A stretch of DNA of 64,000 bases from the NCBI RefSeq assembly GCF_052115025.1, contig NZ_JBFRFW010000004.1, forward strand, positions 1-64,000, written 5' to 3'. Below, piece by piece: positions 26,027 through 34,185 of the stretch. A model generated the notes under the pieces. The model was not told the origin of the DNA, did not search any database, and saw only the letters and a program-made list of their open reading frames with translations. This DNA comes from Bradyrhizobium_A sp052115025 (GTDB lineage Bacteria; Pseudomonadota; Alphaproteobacteria; Rhizobiales; Xanthobacteraceae). Numbering within the stretch: the stretch's first letter is position 1; every line of letters begins with the position of its first letter. The translations under genes were made by a program, and so were the position numbers.

Positions 26027-26659
26027 TTGAACGCCCCCTCCGCCCCACGCAGGACCACAGTCGTGTTCGACCTCGGCGGCGTGCTCGTCGACTGGAATCC
26101 GCGCTACCTCTACCGCAAGCTGTTCGACGGCGACGACGCCGCCATGGAGCGGTTCCTGGCCACCGTCTGCACCTCCGACTGGGTGCTGCAGCAGGACGCC
26201 GGCCGCACCTGGGCTGAGGGCGCGGCGGCGCTCAAGGCCGCGCACCCGGCGCAGGCCGCCATGATCGACGCCTTCCACCAGCGCTGGCCGGAGACGATCG
26301 CCGGCCCGATCGCCGGCACCGCCACCATCCTGCGCGAACTCGACGCCGCCGGCACACCGCTCTACGCCCTCACCAACTGGTCCCACGAGACCTTCGATCA
26401 TGCCTGGCAGTTCGACTTCATGCAGGCGTTCAAGGGCATCGTCGTGTCCGGCCACGAGAAGCTGGTCAAGCCGGACCCGGCGATCTACCGCCTGCTGATG
26501 GACCGCTACAGCCTCGTTGCACCGGACCTCGTCTACATCGACGACAACCCGCACAACGCTGAGGCCGCCACCGCTCTCGGCATGCACGGCATCCATTTCA
26601 CCAGCCCCGACGCGCTGCGGCGGGAGTTGGTGACGCTGGGGTTGCTGCGGGGGCATTAG
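26027..26659 (+). CDS. HAD-superfamily hydrolase, YihX-like
   Basis: This 210-residue protein starts with TTG: AGGAG lies six bases before it and no in-frame ATG precedes the conserved N-terminus. HAD motif I is FDLGGVLVDW, with nucleophile Asp in DLGG. Motif II is in YALTNWS, the motif III Lys in KLVKPDP and motif IV in YIDDNPHNAEAA. The DxG form of motif I is shared with YihX/epoxide-hydrolase-like HADs, which dephosphorylate sugar phosphates. Substrate not known. Confidence 0.87.
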   Translation: MNAPSAPRRTTVVFDLGGVLVDWNPRYLYRKLFDGDDAAMERFLATVCTSDWVLQQDAGRTWAEGAAALKAAHPAQAAMIDAFHQRWPETIAGPIAGTATILRELDAAGTPLYALTNWSHETFDHAWQFDFMQAFKGIVVSGHEKLVKPDPAIYRLLMDRYSLVAPDLVYIDDNPHNAEAATALGMHGIHFTSPDALRRELVTLGLLRGH

Positions 26660-26700
26660 CGCCTTCCGCGGTGCGTCCGGAAGGGTTACCCTTCTCTCGC

Positions 26701-27471
26701 TCACACCCCGCGATGACGGGGGCGCACCTTGATAACGCGGAGACGCCTGGGGCTGCGTTCCGAATCCTCGTCAGCCATAATCGAGTTCTGCCACTCGATA
26801 TGACGGCAGAGCCCATCGATATCGGGATAGATGCTGAACTGGTTGAAGCCGCAGCGGTCGAGCCCGAAGCGCAGATCGCAGAAGCTGTCTGCCGGAATGA
26901 TCAGCTTGGTCAGGCGCTTCCGATAGATCTTGATCCTGTCCAGCGGTGAGAAGCCACGGGAGGCGTCGAGATATTTGTGAACGGTGAAACATCCGCTCTG
27001 TGCGCGGATGCGCGCCGAGACATGGGATGGGGTGAACACCCTGGTTCGCTTTCCGGCGAACGGATCGTCGCTTTCGTCGACGACGTTGTCCGCTTCGGCC
27101 GGCTTGAAAACCCAGACCACGCCGTTCTGCCCTTTTTCCGGCGGTTTTTCGACAGCGAACCAAAGCGCGACAAGCGGATTGAGTGTCCAGTCCAGCAGCC
27201 GCGTCGCCATGCCATGGTGCTGGGCGAGCGCGAGCCACTCCCAGCTGTTGAGCAGCTCGCGCGGCAGCAACTGGTTGGACTGGCGCCTGAGTGCGCGCAT
27301 CATGTGCTTCTCGTCGTCGAGAATGGAGCTGCGCGGCTTGATACGTGCGATGCGCGGGCGCAGGGGATAATCGCCCTTCTGGCCACGAAACAGAATCTGA
27401 TCCTGCGTATCCAGCTCCGACAGATACCTGAAATAGTCTCGCAACTCTGCAATGCGATGTTCCCTGACCAT
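26701..27471 (-). CDS. FRG-domain protein
   Basis: This 256-residue protein contains the FRG motif as ILFRGQKGDYPLRPRI (about residues 26-41), then the conserved LALAQHHGMATRLLDWT segment (about 82-98) and NPLVALWFAVE. FRG proteins are poorly understood but recur beside mobile elements and in antiphage gene sets. Local base composition is visibly less GC-rich than in neighbouring genes, which fits recent acquisition. The start at MVREHRIAEL was chosen over an upstream in-frame start because the upstream residues look non-coding. No toxin or defence partner is adjacent. Confidence 0.82.
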   Translation of the reverse strand: MVREHRIAELRDYFRYLSELDTQDQILFRGQKGDYPLRPRIARIKPRSSILDDEKHMMRALRRQSNQLLPRELLNSWEWLALAQHHGMATRLLDWTLNPLVALWFAVEKPPEKGQNGVVWVFKPAEADNVVDESDDPFAGKRTRVFTPSHVSARIRAQSGCFTVHKYLDASRGFSPLDRIKIYRKRLTKLIIPADSFCDLRFGLDRCGFNQFSIYPDIDGLCRHIEWQNSIMADEDSERSPRRLRVIKVRPRHRGV

Positions 27472-27631
27472 GGCGTCAGCCCTCAAATGAATTCGAGAAA
27501 ATGAACTGAAAAAAGCATAGTAACAAATGTCGCCCCAGGGTTTGATGACACCCCAGGGCGATGAGCACAATGGTGACGGCAGCAAGGGCGCGAGGACACT
27601 CAGACCGCAGCGGCGCCGGTCGATCAGCCGC

Positions 27632-28483
27632 CTACAGCAGCTTGCCGTCCGCCCCGAAGAACGGATGCGGGCCGTCGAAATCGCCGATCGGCACCCAATG
27701 CGTCACGACATGGCCGAACGGATCGTCGAGCGCATTTACCGGCGGAAACCAGGCGTGGAGATGAAACGCCGGCGGCTCGATGCAGAACGAGGGCGGGCGC
27801 AGCTCGCCGAGGTCGAGGTCGACGGCATGGTTTGGCGCCGGACAGATGGTCGCCGGGCGGCCGGCGAACAGCGTCAGCGTTGCGCGATGGACATGGCCGG
27901 CGGCGACGAGACGGATGCGCGGATGGCGCGCGACGACCGCAGCCAGCGCATCGGCATTGAAGAGGTTCTGGCGATCCATGTGCCAGATGCCGGCGACGAA
28001 CGGCGGATGATGCAGAAAGACGATCGCCGGCCGCTGCGGCGCCGCGGCGAGCTGCGCCTCCAGCCACTGCAGCGTCTGCGGCTCGAGCACACCATGCGGC
28101 TGCCCGGGCACGCTGGAATCGAGCAGCAGCAGGTCGAGCACGCCGAGCGAAGCCGCCTGGTCCAGCGGGCCTTCGACATGGGCATAGGCCGCCTGCGGAA
28201 ACGCGGCGCGCATCAGCGCACGGCCGTCATGGTTGCCGGGCACGCCGACGACCGGAATCCTGAGCGGTGCCAGCAGTTCCGCGAGGAGCTCATACTCCTC
28301 GCGCAGCGGCGTATCGACGAGGTCACCGGAGATGACGACGATGTCGGGCCGCGGCAGCAGCGCGTTCAGCGTCTCGACGCAACGCGCCAATGCCGCCGCG
28401 GTATCGACCTTGCCATAAGCGAGCTGCCCCCGCGGCTTGATATGCAGGTCGGAGAGCTGGGCGATGAGGACGGGCTTTGGCAT
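27632..28483 (-). CDS. Class III metallophosphoesterase (CpdA/GpdQ type)
   Basis: This 283-residue enzyme shows all family metal motifs: SDLHI (about 11-15), GDLVD, GNHD, LHHPPF and GHVH. The arrangement fits the CpdA/GpdQ group that hydrolyses cyclic nucleotides or glycerophosphodiesters. It lies in the same direction as, and just downstream of, an ABC importer of the PotABCD type, separated by 500 bases of repeats. A shared role in phosphodiester uptake is possible but unproven. Confidence 0.88.
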   Translation of the reverse strand: MPKPVLIAQLSDLHIKPRGQLAYGKVDTAAALARCVETLNALLPRPDIVVISGDLVDTPLREEYELLAELLAPLRIPVVGVPGNHDGRALMRAAFPQAAYAHVEGPLDQAASLGVLDLLLLDSSVPGQPHGVLEPQTLQWLEAQLAAAPQRPAIVFLHHPPFVAGIWHMDRQNLFNADALAAVVARHPRIRLVAAGHVHRATLTLFAGRPATICPAPNHAVDLDLGELRPPSFCIEPPAFHLHAWFPPVNALDDPFGHVVTHWVPIGDFDGPHPFFGADGKLL

Positions 28484-28585
28484 GGGACGGGCCTTGGGTT
28501 TGATCAGTTGAGCTGTATCACGAAGCGGTCGCCCGCGGACCGCTCGCGATCCGGCGAACGTTTCCTGCTGTCCGACGAGCCTTTC

Positions 28586-28707
28586 TCCTCATCCTGAGGA
28601 GCCCGCGCAGCGGGCGTCTCGAAGGATGAGGCCCGTGTCGACGAAACGAGAAGCCTCGGCCCCATGGTTCGAGACGCGCGGCAGAGCCGCGCTCCTCACC
28701 ATGAGGG
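28586..28707. repeat. Two copies of the CCTCAT/ATGAGG palindrome family
   Basis: Copy one spans 28586-28632: TCCTCATCCTGAGGAGCCCG, inner GCCCGC/GCGGGC, ending AAGGATGAGGC. Copy two spans 28661-28707: CATGGTTCGAGACGCGCGG ... GCTCCTCACCATG. They match the copies at 23.8, 41.4, 47.1 and 56.1 kb. Confidence 0.7.
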
Positions 28708-28824
28708 GAGACGGCAAGGCGTGTGAAGAGTGCAGGCTGCGTGCGCGCGACGCACAAGGCCCTCATCGCGGTGCGGACCGAGCGGCGCTGCTGCTTGTAT
28801 CGCGAGACCTGCCCCACCCACTGC

Positions 28825-28921
28825 GTCATTGCCGGGCTTGACCCGGCAATCCAGCTTACGCGCAGCGCGGTACAAAGCTGGATCACCGGGTCACGACGCT
28901 TCGCGTCGGCCCGGTGATGAC
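28825..28921. repeat. REP-like inverted doublet (ATTGCCGGG type)
   Basis: The forward unit (28825-28857) is GTC, a hairpin ATTGCCGGG-CTTGA-CCCGGCAAT, then CCAGCTT. The inverted unit (28875-28921) is AAGCTGG followed by ATCACCGGG ... CCCGGTGAT and GAC. A spacer of 17 bases separates them. The layout equals that of the doublets at 31.8-32.1 and 37.7 kb. Confidence 0.72.
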
Positions 28922-28984
28922 GCTGAGCATGGAGAAAGACCCCAGTCATCAACATTCGTCAGAACCCGATCCCTGCCCCGCTCC

Positions 28985-30046
28985 TCACCCCTCCGGCAAC
29001 AACCGCACGGCCTCCGGCGGGACCGCAAGCCCGACGCGGTCGCCAGGCTTTGCAGCAATGGTGTTGGGTGCATCGACATTCAGCGGCATCGGCGCAGCGC
29101 CCGTGACGACGATACGCTGGCGGTCGCCGATGAAGGCGACGGTATCGACGGTGCCCGCCAGAGTTGCGCCGGCGGCATCGACGATGCGGATGGTCTCGGG
29201 ACGGATCATCGCCACCTTGGCGCCGGCGGCGGGCGCACCGGCGACGGCGAGCCGGCCGCCGGGCAGGCGCAGATGCACGCCCTCCAGAGGCGCCTCGACG
29301 ATGTTGGCGGCGCCGACAAACTCGGCGACGAAACGGCTCTGCGGTGTGAAATAGATGTCGCGCGGCGTGCCGATCTGAGCGATGGCGCCCTTGCGCATCA
29401 CCACGATGCGGTCGCCAAGCTCCATCGCCTCGGCCTGGTCGTGGGTGACATAGATCGCGGTGATGCCGAGCGCCCTCAAGAGACGGTTGAGCTCACTGCG
29501 CAGGCGATCGCGCAGCGCGGCGTCGAGCGCGGTCAGCGGCTCGTCGAGCAAGAGGATGCCGGGCCGGATCGCGACCGCGCGCGCCAGCGCGACGCGCTGG
29601 CGCTGGCCGCCGGACAGCTGGTCGATGCGCCGGCCTTCGAGGCCGCCGATGTTGGTCAGCGCCACCAGCTCGGCAACGCGCGCGTCGCGCTCGGCGCGAG
29701 CGATGCCGCGCAGCTTGAGGCCATAGGCGATGTTGTCGGCCACGCTCATGTTGGGGAACAGCGCGTAGGACTGGAACACCATGCCGACATTGCGCTTCTC
29801 GATCGGCATCGCGGTGACGTCGCGGCCGTCGAACAGCACGCGGCCGCCGGCGTCCGGCGCCTCGAGCCCGGCGATGATGCGCAGCATGGTGGTCTTGCCG
29901 CAGCCCGACGGCCCCAGCAGCACCAGCGTCTCGCCGCGGGCGATGTCGAGGGTTGCCGGCTCCAGCGCCCGCGTGCCGTCGGCGAAGGTCTTGCCGCAGG
30001 CCTCGACGCGCACCGCCGCGCCGTGCCCCGCCGTGACGTCGGTCAT
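28985..30046 (-). CDS. ABC transporter ATP-binding protein, PotA/FbpC type
   Basis: This 353-residue ATPase has Walker A GPSGCGKTT (about 44-52), a Q-loop in MVFQSYALFP, signature QLSGGQRQRVALARA, Walker B ILLLDEPLTALDA, the H-loop VTHDQAEAM and a C-terminal TOBE-like regulatory domain (about 240-353). It energises the two permeases upstream, and its ATG overlaps the stop of the preceding permease (ATGA). The TOBE domain and the subunit set fit importers of polyamines, ferric iron or phosphonates. Confidence 0.93.
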   Translation of the reverse strand: MTDVTAGHGAAVRVEACGKTFADGTRALEPATLDIARGETLVLLGPSGCGKTTMLRIIAGLEAPDAGGRVLFDGRDVTAMPIEKRNVGMVFQSYALFPNMSVADNIAYGLKLRGIARAERDARVAELVALTNIGGLEGRRIDQLSGGQRQRVALARAVAIRPGILLLDEPLTALDAALRDRLRSELNRLLRALGITAIYVTHDQAEAMELGDRIVVMRKGAIAQIGTPRDIYFTPQSRFVAEFVGAANIVEAPLEGVHLRLPGGRLAVAGAPAAGAKVAMIRPETIRIVDAAGATLAGTVDTVAFIGDRQRIVVTGAAPMPLNVDAPNTIAAKPGDRVGLAVPPEAVRLLPEG

Positions 30047-30828
30047 GATTTCTGTCCCCTGTCGGCCAGCATCTGCATCGCCACCAGCAGCGGCACGATC
30101 ATGATGAAGAAGATCAGCGTGTAGGCGGACGCCACCTCGAGCCGCATCGAGGCGTAGCTGTCGGCAAGGCCGACCGGCAGCGTCTTGGTCAGCGGCGTGT
30201 GCAGCATCCAGGTGAGGTTGAACTCGCCGAGCGACAGCGTCACCACCATCAGCGCGCCGGCGAGGATGCCAGGCATGGCGTTGGGCACGATGACGTCGCG
30301 GAAGCGCCGCCATGGCGAGGCGCCGAGCGAAGCGGCGCCTTCGTCGAGCGTCCTGATGTCGATGGTGGCGAACACCGCCATCACCGAGCGCACCATGAAC
30401 GGCAGCGTGAACACGACATGGCCGGCGAGGATGAACAGCCACGAGCGGCGGAAGCCCGAGAAGCCGCCATACGTCAGCAGCAGCGCCAGCGCGATGGCAA
30501 GACCGGGGATCGCGAGCGGCAGCGTGATCACCTCCTCGATGACGCGTGACAGCCGCCCGCCGCGGACATGCAGCGCATAAGCGGCCGGCACGCCGATGAC
30601 GAGGGTCGCGAGCAACGTCGCGAACGCGATCAGGAACGACAGGAAGATGGTGCCGGCATAGAGCTCCCACACCTGCTGCACCCATTGCAGGGTGACGCCG
30701 GACTGCAGGCCGCGAAAGTAATTCGCGGTGACACCGGCGGAGATCGACAGCACCGCGGGCACCACGAGGAAGGCGGCGACCAGCAGCGTGAACAGCAGCT
30801 GGCCGGCGAAGATCAGGCGGTCGCGCAT
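30043..30828 (-). CDS. ABC transporter permease, PotC/PotB type
   Basis: This 261-residue membrane protein has about six spans and the cytoplasmic EAA loop EGAASLGASPWRRFRDVI (about 168-185), the contact site for the ATPase. AGGAGGGGCG precedes the ATG, which decides this start over one eleven codons upstream. It ends overlapping the ATPase start and follows the second permease by 48 bases. Confidence 0.9.
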   Translation of the reverse strand: MRDRLIFAGQLLFTLLVAAFLVVPAVLSISAGVTANYFRGLQSGVTLQWVQQVWELYAGTIFLSFLIAFATLLATLVIGVPAAYALHVRGGRLSRVIEEVITLPLAIPGLAIALALLLTYGGFSGFRRSWLFILAGHVVFTLPFMVRSVMAVFATIDIRTLDEGAASLGASPWRRFRDVIVPNAMPGILAGALMVVTLSLGEFNLTWMLHTPLTKTLPVGLADSYASMRLEVASAYTLIFFIMIVPLLVAMQMLADRGQKS

Positions 30829-30876
30829 CGCCCCTCCTCTTTCCCGGACACTGTGCAGCATACCTGAGCCATCCGC

Positions 30877-31692
30877 CTACCCCGCCGCCGCGACGGTGCC
30901 GCCACTGACCGTGCGCGCGACCGCGAGAATCGCCCAGGCGATGACGCCGAGGCCGACCGACAGCGCCGCGGAGGTGGCGAAGTTCGCCGCCAGCGTAAAC
31001 TCGGTGTAGATCAGCATCGGCAACACGTCGATATTGGTCGCGAGCGTGAACGCCGTGCCGAACGCCCCCATGGCGGTGGCGAACGCGATGGCGCCGGAGG
31101 CGACGAAGGCCGGGGCCAGCGCCGGCAGCACGACGTCGCGCTGCACGGCCCATGGGCTGGCGCCGAGCGAGCGCGCGGCTTCCTCCAGCCCGCGGTCGAG
31201 CTTCTGGATCGCCGCCATGATGGTGAGGATGACGCGCGGGATCGAGAAGTAGAGGTAGCCCGCGAACAGACCCCAGATCGAATAGGCGAACACAATCCTG
31301 TCGCCGAGCACGCGGCTCGAGAGGTCGCCGATCAGGCCCTGGCGGCCGGCGAGGAGAATGATCATGAAGCCGACGACGACGCCGGGAAACGCCAGCGGAA
31401 ACGTCAGCATCGCGATCAGTACCGCGCGGCCGGGGAAGCGATGGCGCTGCAGGAACATGCCGGCGATGGTGGCGACCGCGAGCGTCACGGCCGTGGTCGC
31501 GGCCGACAGCACCACCGTGTTGATCAGCGTCGCGCGATAGCGCGGCTCGGTGAGGATCGCGAGATACCCCATCAGCCCCCGCGGCCCCTCCGCCCCCATC
31601 ACCATCAGCCGCGCCATCGGCATCACGAAGAACGCCGCCGTGACGACGACGAGCGGAACGAGGCAGAGGCGGAGGAAGGTGCGGTGGGACAT
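30877..31692 (-). CDS. ABC transporter permease, PotB type
   Basis: This 271-residue integral membrane protein has about six spans and the EAA loop EEAARSLGASPWAVQRDVV. The start at MSHRTFLRLC lies 65 bases from the inverted-repeat element that now separates it from the binding-protein gene. An upstream in-frame extension is translated repeat-adjacent sequence and is not credible. No good Shine-Dalgarno is left upstream, possibly a consequence of the insertion. Confidence 0.9.
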   Translation of the reverse strand: MSHRTFLRLCLVPLVVVTAAFFVMPMARLMVMGAEGPRGLMGYLAILTEPRYRATLINTVVLSAATTAVTLAVATIAGMFLQRHRFPGRAVLIAMLTFPLAFPGVVVGFMIILLAGRQGLIGDLSSRVLGDRIVFAYSIWGLFAGYLYFSIPRVILTIMAAIQKLDRGLEEAARSLGASPWAVQRDVVLPALAPAFVASGAIAFATAMGAFGTAFTLATNIDVLPMLIYTEFTLAANFATSAALSVGLGVIAWAILAVARTVSGGTVAAAG

Positions 31693-31757
31693 GGGGTGGG
31701 TCAGCTCGGGCAGTTGATCGTCGGGGCGGCCCCCGATGGCGCCGGCCATATTTTCCT

Positions 31758-32144
31758 GTCATGGCCGGGCTTGTCCCGGCCATCCACGTCTTTCATCATA
31801 ACGCGATGGCAGGTGGTTTCGTCTACATTCTGACCAACCGACCGAACGGCGTACTCTACGTCGGCGTGACCAGCGATATCGCTCGGCGCGTAGCAGAACA
31901 TCGCGCGGGCGACATCGATGGGTTCACGAAGCGCTATGGGGTGCATCGGCTGGTCTACTTCGAGCAATACGACGACATCCGGACGGCACTGCAGCGCGAA
32001 CATAACATCAAGCACTGGCCGCGCGCCTGGAAGGTACGAAAGATCGTCGCCGACAATCCCGACTGGCGAGACCTGTTCGAGACGATCGTCTGAGTTCGCG
32101 GACAGTTCAAAGACGTGGATGGCCGGGACAAGCCCGGCCATGAC
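31758..32144. mobile_element. 387-bp unit: GIY-YIG gene between perfect 35-bp inverted REP-like hairpins
   Basis: The left copy (31758-31792) reads GTC, hairpin ATGGCCGGG-CTTGT-CCCGGCCAT, then CCACGTCTT. The right copy (32110-32144) is its exact reverse complement over all 35 bases. Between them lies only the GIY-YIG gene. The unit sits in the gap between the substrate-binding protein and permease genes of an ABC operon, on the opposite strand, so it looks inserted. The left copy happens to translate as MAGLVPAIHVF in frame with the nuclease. Mobility is inference from this geometry. Confidence 0.65.
31806..32093 (+). CDS. GIY-YIG nuclease domain protein (UPF0213/YhbQ type), 95 aa
   Basis: The single domain shows the GIY half as VYI (6-8), the YIG half as YVG (18-20), the conserved Arg in DIARRVAEHR (about 27-28) and the candidate catalytic Glu65 in REHNIKHW, then RAWKVRKIVADNPDW. 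This is the compact UPF0213 form, with no extra DNA-binding domain. The start at MAGGFVYIL is the natural one; an in-frame ATG 15 codons upstream lies within the repeat. It is the only plus-strand gene inside a minus-strand ABC operon and is exactly bracketed by inverted repeats. Confidence 0.88.
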   Translation: MAGGFVYILTNRPNGVLYVGVTSDIARRVAEHRAGDIDGFTKRYGVHRLVYFEQYDDIRTALQREHNIKHWPRAWKVRKIVADNPDWRDLFETIV

Positions 32145-32222
32145 GCTTCAGATGTGGCGTGCGCCGGTGCACATCATTGATGTGACACAATACGGCTCAT
32201 GCCACGTTGCGTTCCGCCGCCC

Positions 32223-33248
32223 TCACCGCACCTCGGCGAGATAGCGCTCGACAAAGCCCTTCTGGGCGTTTTCCATCTGGCCCCAGTCGACGGCCTTGGC
32301 GCGGGCGTAGTCGGTGTCGGGGAGGAACTTGCTCTTGACCGCCGGCGGCAGGTCGATGGCGCGGGCGGGGCGCAGGTAGGCGTTGGTCCAGATCGCCTGG
32401 CCCTTGTCGGACAGCAGATAGTCGATGACCTTCTTCGCCTTGTCCTTGTCGGGCGCGTTCTTCACGAGGCCGACGACATAGGGAAACACCACCGAGCCTT
32501 CGCAGGGAATGACGAACTCGAAGTTGCCCTTCTCGGAATATTTGGCGCGGTAGGCATTGAAGTCGTAGTCGAACAGGATCGGCATCTCGCCGGAAACAAC
32601 GCGGGCGTACGACGTCTGCTTGGGCACGATCGGCTGGTTCTGAGCGAGTGCCTTGAAGAAATCGATCGCCGGCGAGAAATCGCTCGCCGAGCCGCCGAGC
32701 GCGAGATTGACCGCGACAGCGCCGACATAGCCGACCGCCGCGGACGACGGATCGAGATAGCCGACCATGCCCTTGTAATCGGGCTTGAGCAGATCCTTCC
32801 AGCACGCCGGCACCGGCTTGCCGCCGAGCGCGTCCTTGTTGACGAACAGGCCGAGCGTGCCGGAGTGGATGGTGGTCCAGGCACCGTCGGGATCCTTGAG
32901 GCCGGCAGCGACCTCGTCCCAGTGCGCGGGCTTGTAGGGCTCCAGCGCGTCCTGCGCCTTCGCCTTCATGCCGAAGGTGACGCCGAAGTAGCCGATGTCG
33001 CCGACCGGATTGGCCTTCTCGGCGATGATCTGCGCCAGTGCCTGGCCGGAGTTCTTGTTATCGTGCGGGATGTCGTAACCGAGATCGGCCTTGATCGCCT
33101 TGAGCATAGAGGCCCAGTCGGCCCACTCGGGCGGGCAATTGTAGCAGATGACGTCGGCGGCCTTCGCCGGCTGCGACAGCACGGCGGGCGCGGCGATCAA
33201 CGCCAGCGCGACACCCGCGGCCTTGAGAATCATGGACAGCTTCATCAT
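32223..33248 (-). CDS. ABC transporter substrate-binding protein, PotD/FbpA-like
   Basis: This 341-residue protein has a signal peptide (cleavage near SQPAKAAD, about residue 28). The two-lobed fold of class D/F binding proteins follows, with SGTLGLFVNKDALGGKP, VSGEMPILFDYDFNAYRAK and QAIWTNAYLRPAR. The mature N-terminus carries ICYNCPPEWADW with a single Cys. It delivers the ligand to the permeases encoded downstream, but the GIY-YIG unit now lies between. The ligand (polyamine, iron, phosphonate or phosphodiester) is not determinable here. ATG ATG start; the first is used. Confidence 0.9.
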   Translation of the reverse strand: MMKLSMILKAAGVALALIAAPAVLSQPAKAADVICYNCPPEWADWASMLKAIKADLGYDIPHDNKNSGQALAQIIAEKANPVGDIGYFGVTFGMKAKAQDALEPYKPAHWDEVAAGLKDPDGAWTTIHSGTLGLFVNKDALGGKPVPACWKDLLKPDYKGMVGYLDPSSAAVGYVGAVAVNLALGGSASDFSPAIDFFKALAQNQPIVPKQTSYARVVSGEMPILFDYDFNAYRAKYSEKGNFEFVIPCEGSVVFPYVVGLVKNAPDKDKAKKVIDYLLSDKGQAIWTNAYLRPARAIDLPPAVKSKFLPDTDYARAKAVDWGQMENAQKGFVERYLAEVR

Positions 33249-33413
33249 CGCAACACCGCCTTGCCAAAAGTCGTTGAAGTCGACCGGCCCCCGCCGGCAC
33301 TCGGGACCGTCAACTATAGGCGGCGGGTGACACATTTGCGACAGGGGCGATCGGGCCGCGCCCGTCGCCAGCTCAACGTCCACGCGCATCATGGATACGG
33401 TCTCGCCGGAGCG

Positions 33414-33812
33414 TCAGATCGGCTCCAGCTTGTCGGCGGCGCACCAGTGTTCGGCGGTGATGCGGGTGCGATCGCCGACCTTGCCGTCCTCGACCGACAG
33501 CAGGATGCGGATCTGCTGCAGCGCGCCGGCGATCCCCGGCACCATGGCCGTGACGCAGGCCTGCCAGTGCATGCCGTCGCGATGCGGCGGCCCGACCCGC
33601 ACGTCGGTGGGATGGCCGGCGAACACCAGTTGCAGATTGTCGGCGACGAGCTTCTTCACGTCCGGCTCGGGATCGAGATGCGCGCTCGGCGCCGGCTGGC
33701 GATAGCGCTCCGGCACGAAGGTGACGCTGGAATCGACATAGCCGCAGCCGGCGAGCACAGCCGCAAGGCACGCACCGACAACGCCTCCCCGGACTTTCAC
33801 GCCGAACCCCAT
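33414..33812 (-). CDS. Small lipoprotein, 132 aa
   Basis: The N-terminus ends in the lipobox LAGC (…AAVLAGCGYVDSS), so the protein should be lipidated on Cys about 22. The rest has two further Cys (WQACVTAM, EHWCAADK) and PSAHLDPEPDVKKLV. The start ATG at 33812 directly follows GGGAGGGG; a GTG four codons upstream is an alternative. No known domain. Confidence 0.68.
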   Translation of the reverse strand: MGFGVKVRGGVVGACLAAVLAGCGYVDSSVTFVPERYRQPAPSAHLDPEPDVKKLVADNLQLVFAGHPTDVRVGPPHRDGMHWQACVTAMVPGIAGALQQIRILLSVEDGKVGDRTRITAEHWCAADKLEPI

Positions 33813-33984
33813 CCCCTCCCTCACCCCTGAACGACAAGCCTAGAGCCGCTGAAAACGGACCGGCAACCGAAAATTTCGACCGACGGCGCGGACGCCGCGC
33901 CGCACAATGCAGCATCATATGGGGAGGAATTGCGCGACCTTCAAATCCGGTCATGGTGCGCCGGGCGGATCAGGTCCGGCCGGG

Positions 33985-34121
33985 CGGGCACACGCGCGAC
34001 CTATCTCGCCGACTATCCCAATGCCAGGCTCAAGGTCATCGACAATTGCGGCCACGATCCGATGCAGGAAGTGGCGGTGCTGTTCGCGACCGAAGTGCAG
34101 GCGTTCTTCACCGCCCCCTGA
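33985..34121 (+). pseudogene. C-terminal remnant of an alpha/beta-hydrolase
   Basis: The frame ending at 34121 encodes TYLADYPNARLKVIDNCGHD followed by PMQEVAVLFATEVQAFF. This resembles the end of an alpha/beta-hydrolase, with the catalytic His in CGHD. No nucleophile elbow or upstream domain is present, and the bases before it do not continue the family. The rest of the 33813-34185 gap holds nothing else recognisable. Confidence 0.55.
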
Positions 34122-34185
34122 ACGGTGGCAGACCGCACCCGGCGTGCCTATATTCGGCTCCGCATGGTTTCGCAGGGCTGACGGG

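Larger units (their letters stand above)
28484..28984. other. Repeat-filled gap between phosphoesterase and ABC ATPase genes
   Basis: No gene is present. The region holds two copies of the CCTCAT/ATGAGG palindrome and one REP-like inverted doublet, listed separately. Their insertion may have lengthened what was a continuous operon. Confidence 0.55.

Noticed and set aside
31761..31805. An upstream start giving the GIY-YIG protein an MAGLVPAIHVF leader
   Set aside because: The leader is the translated inverted repeat; the same peptide appears in frames at other copies of the repeat. The natural family N-terminus begins at 31806.
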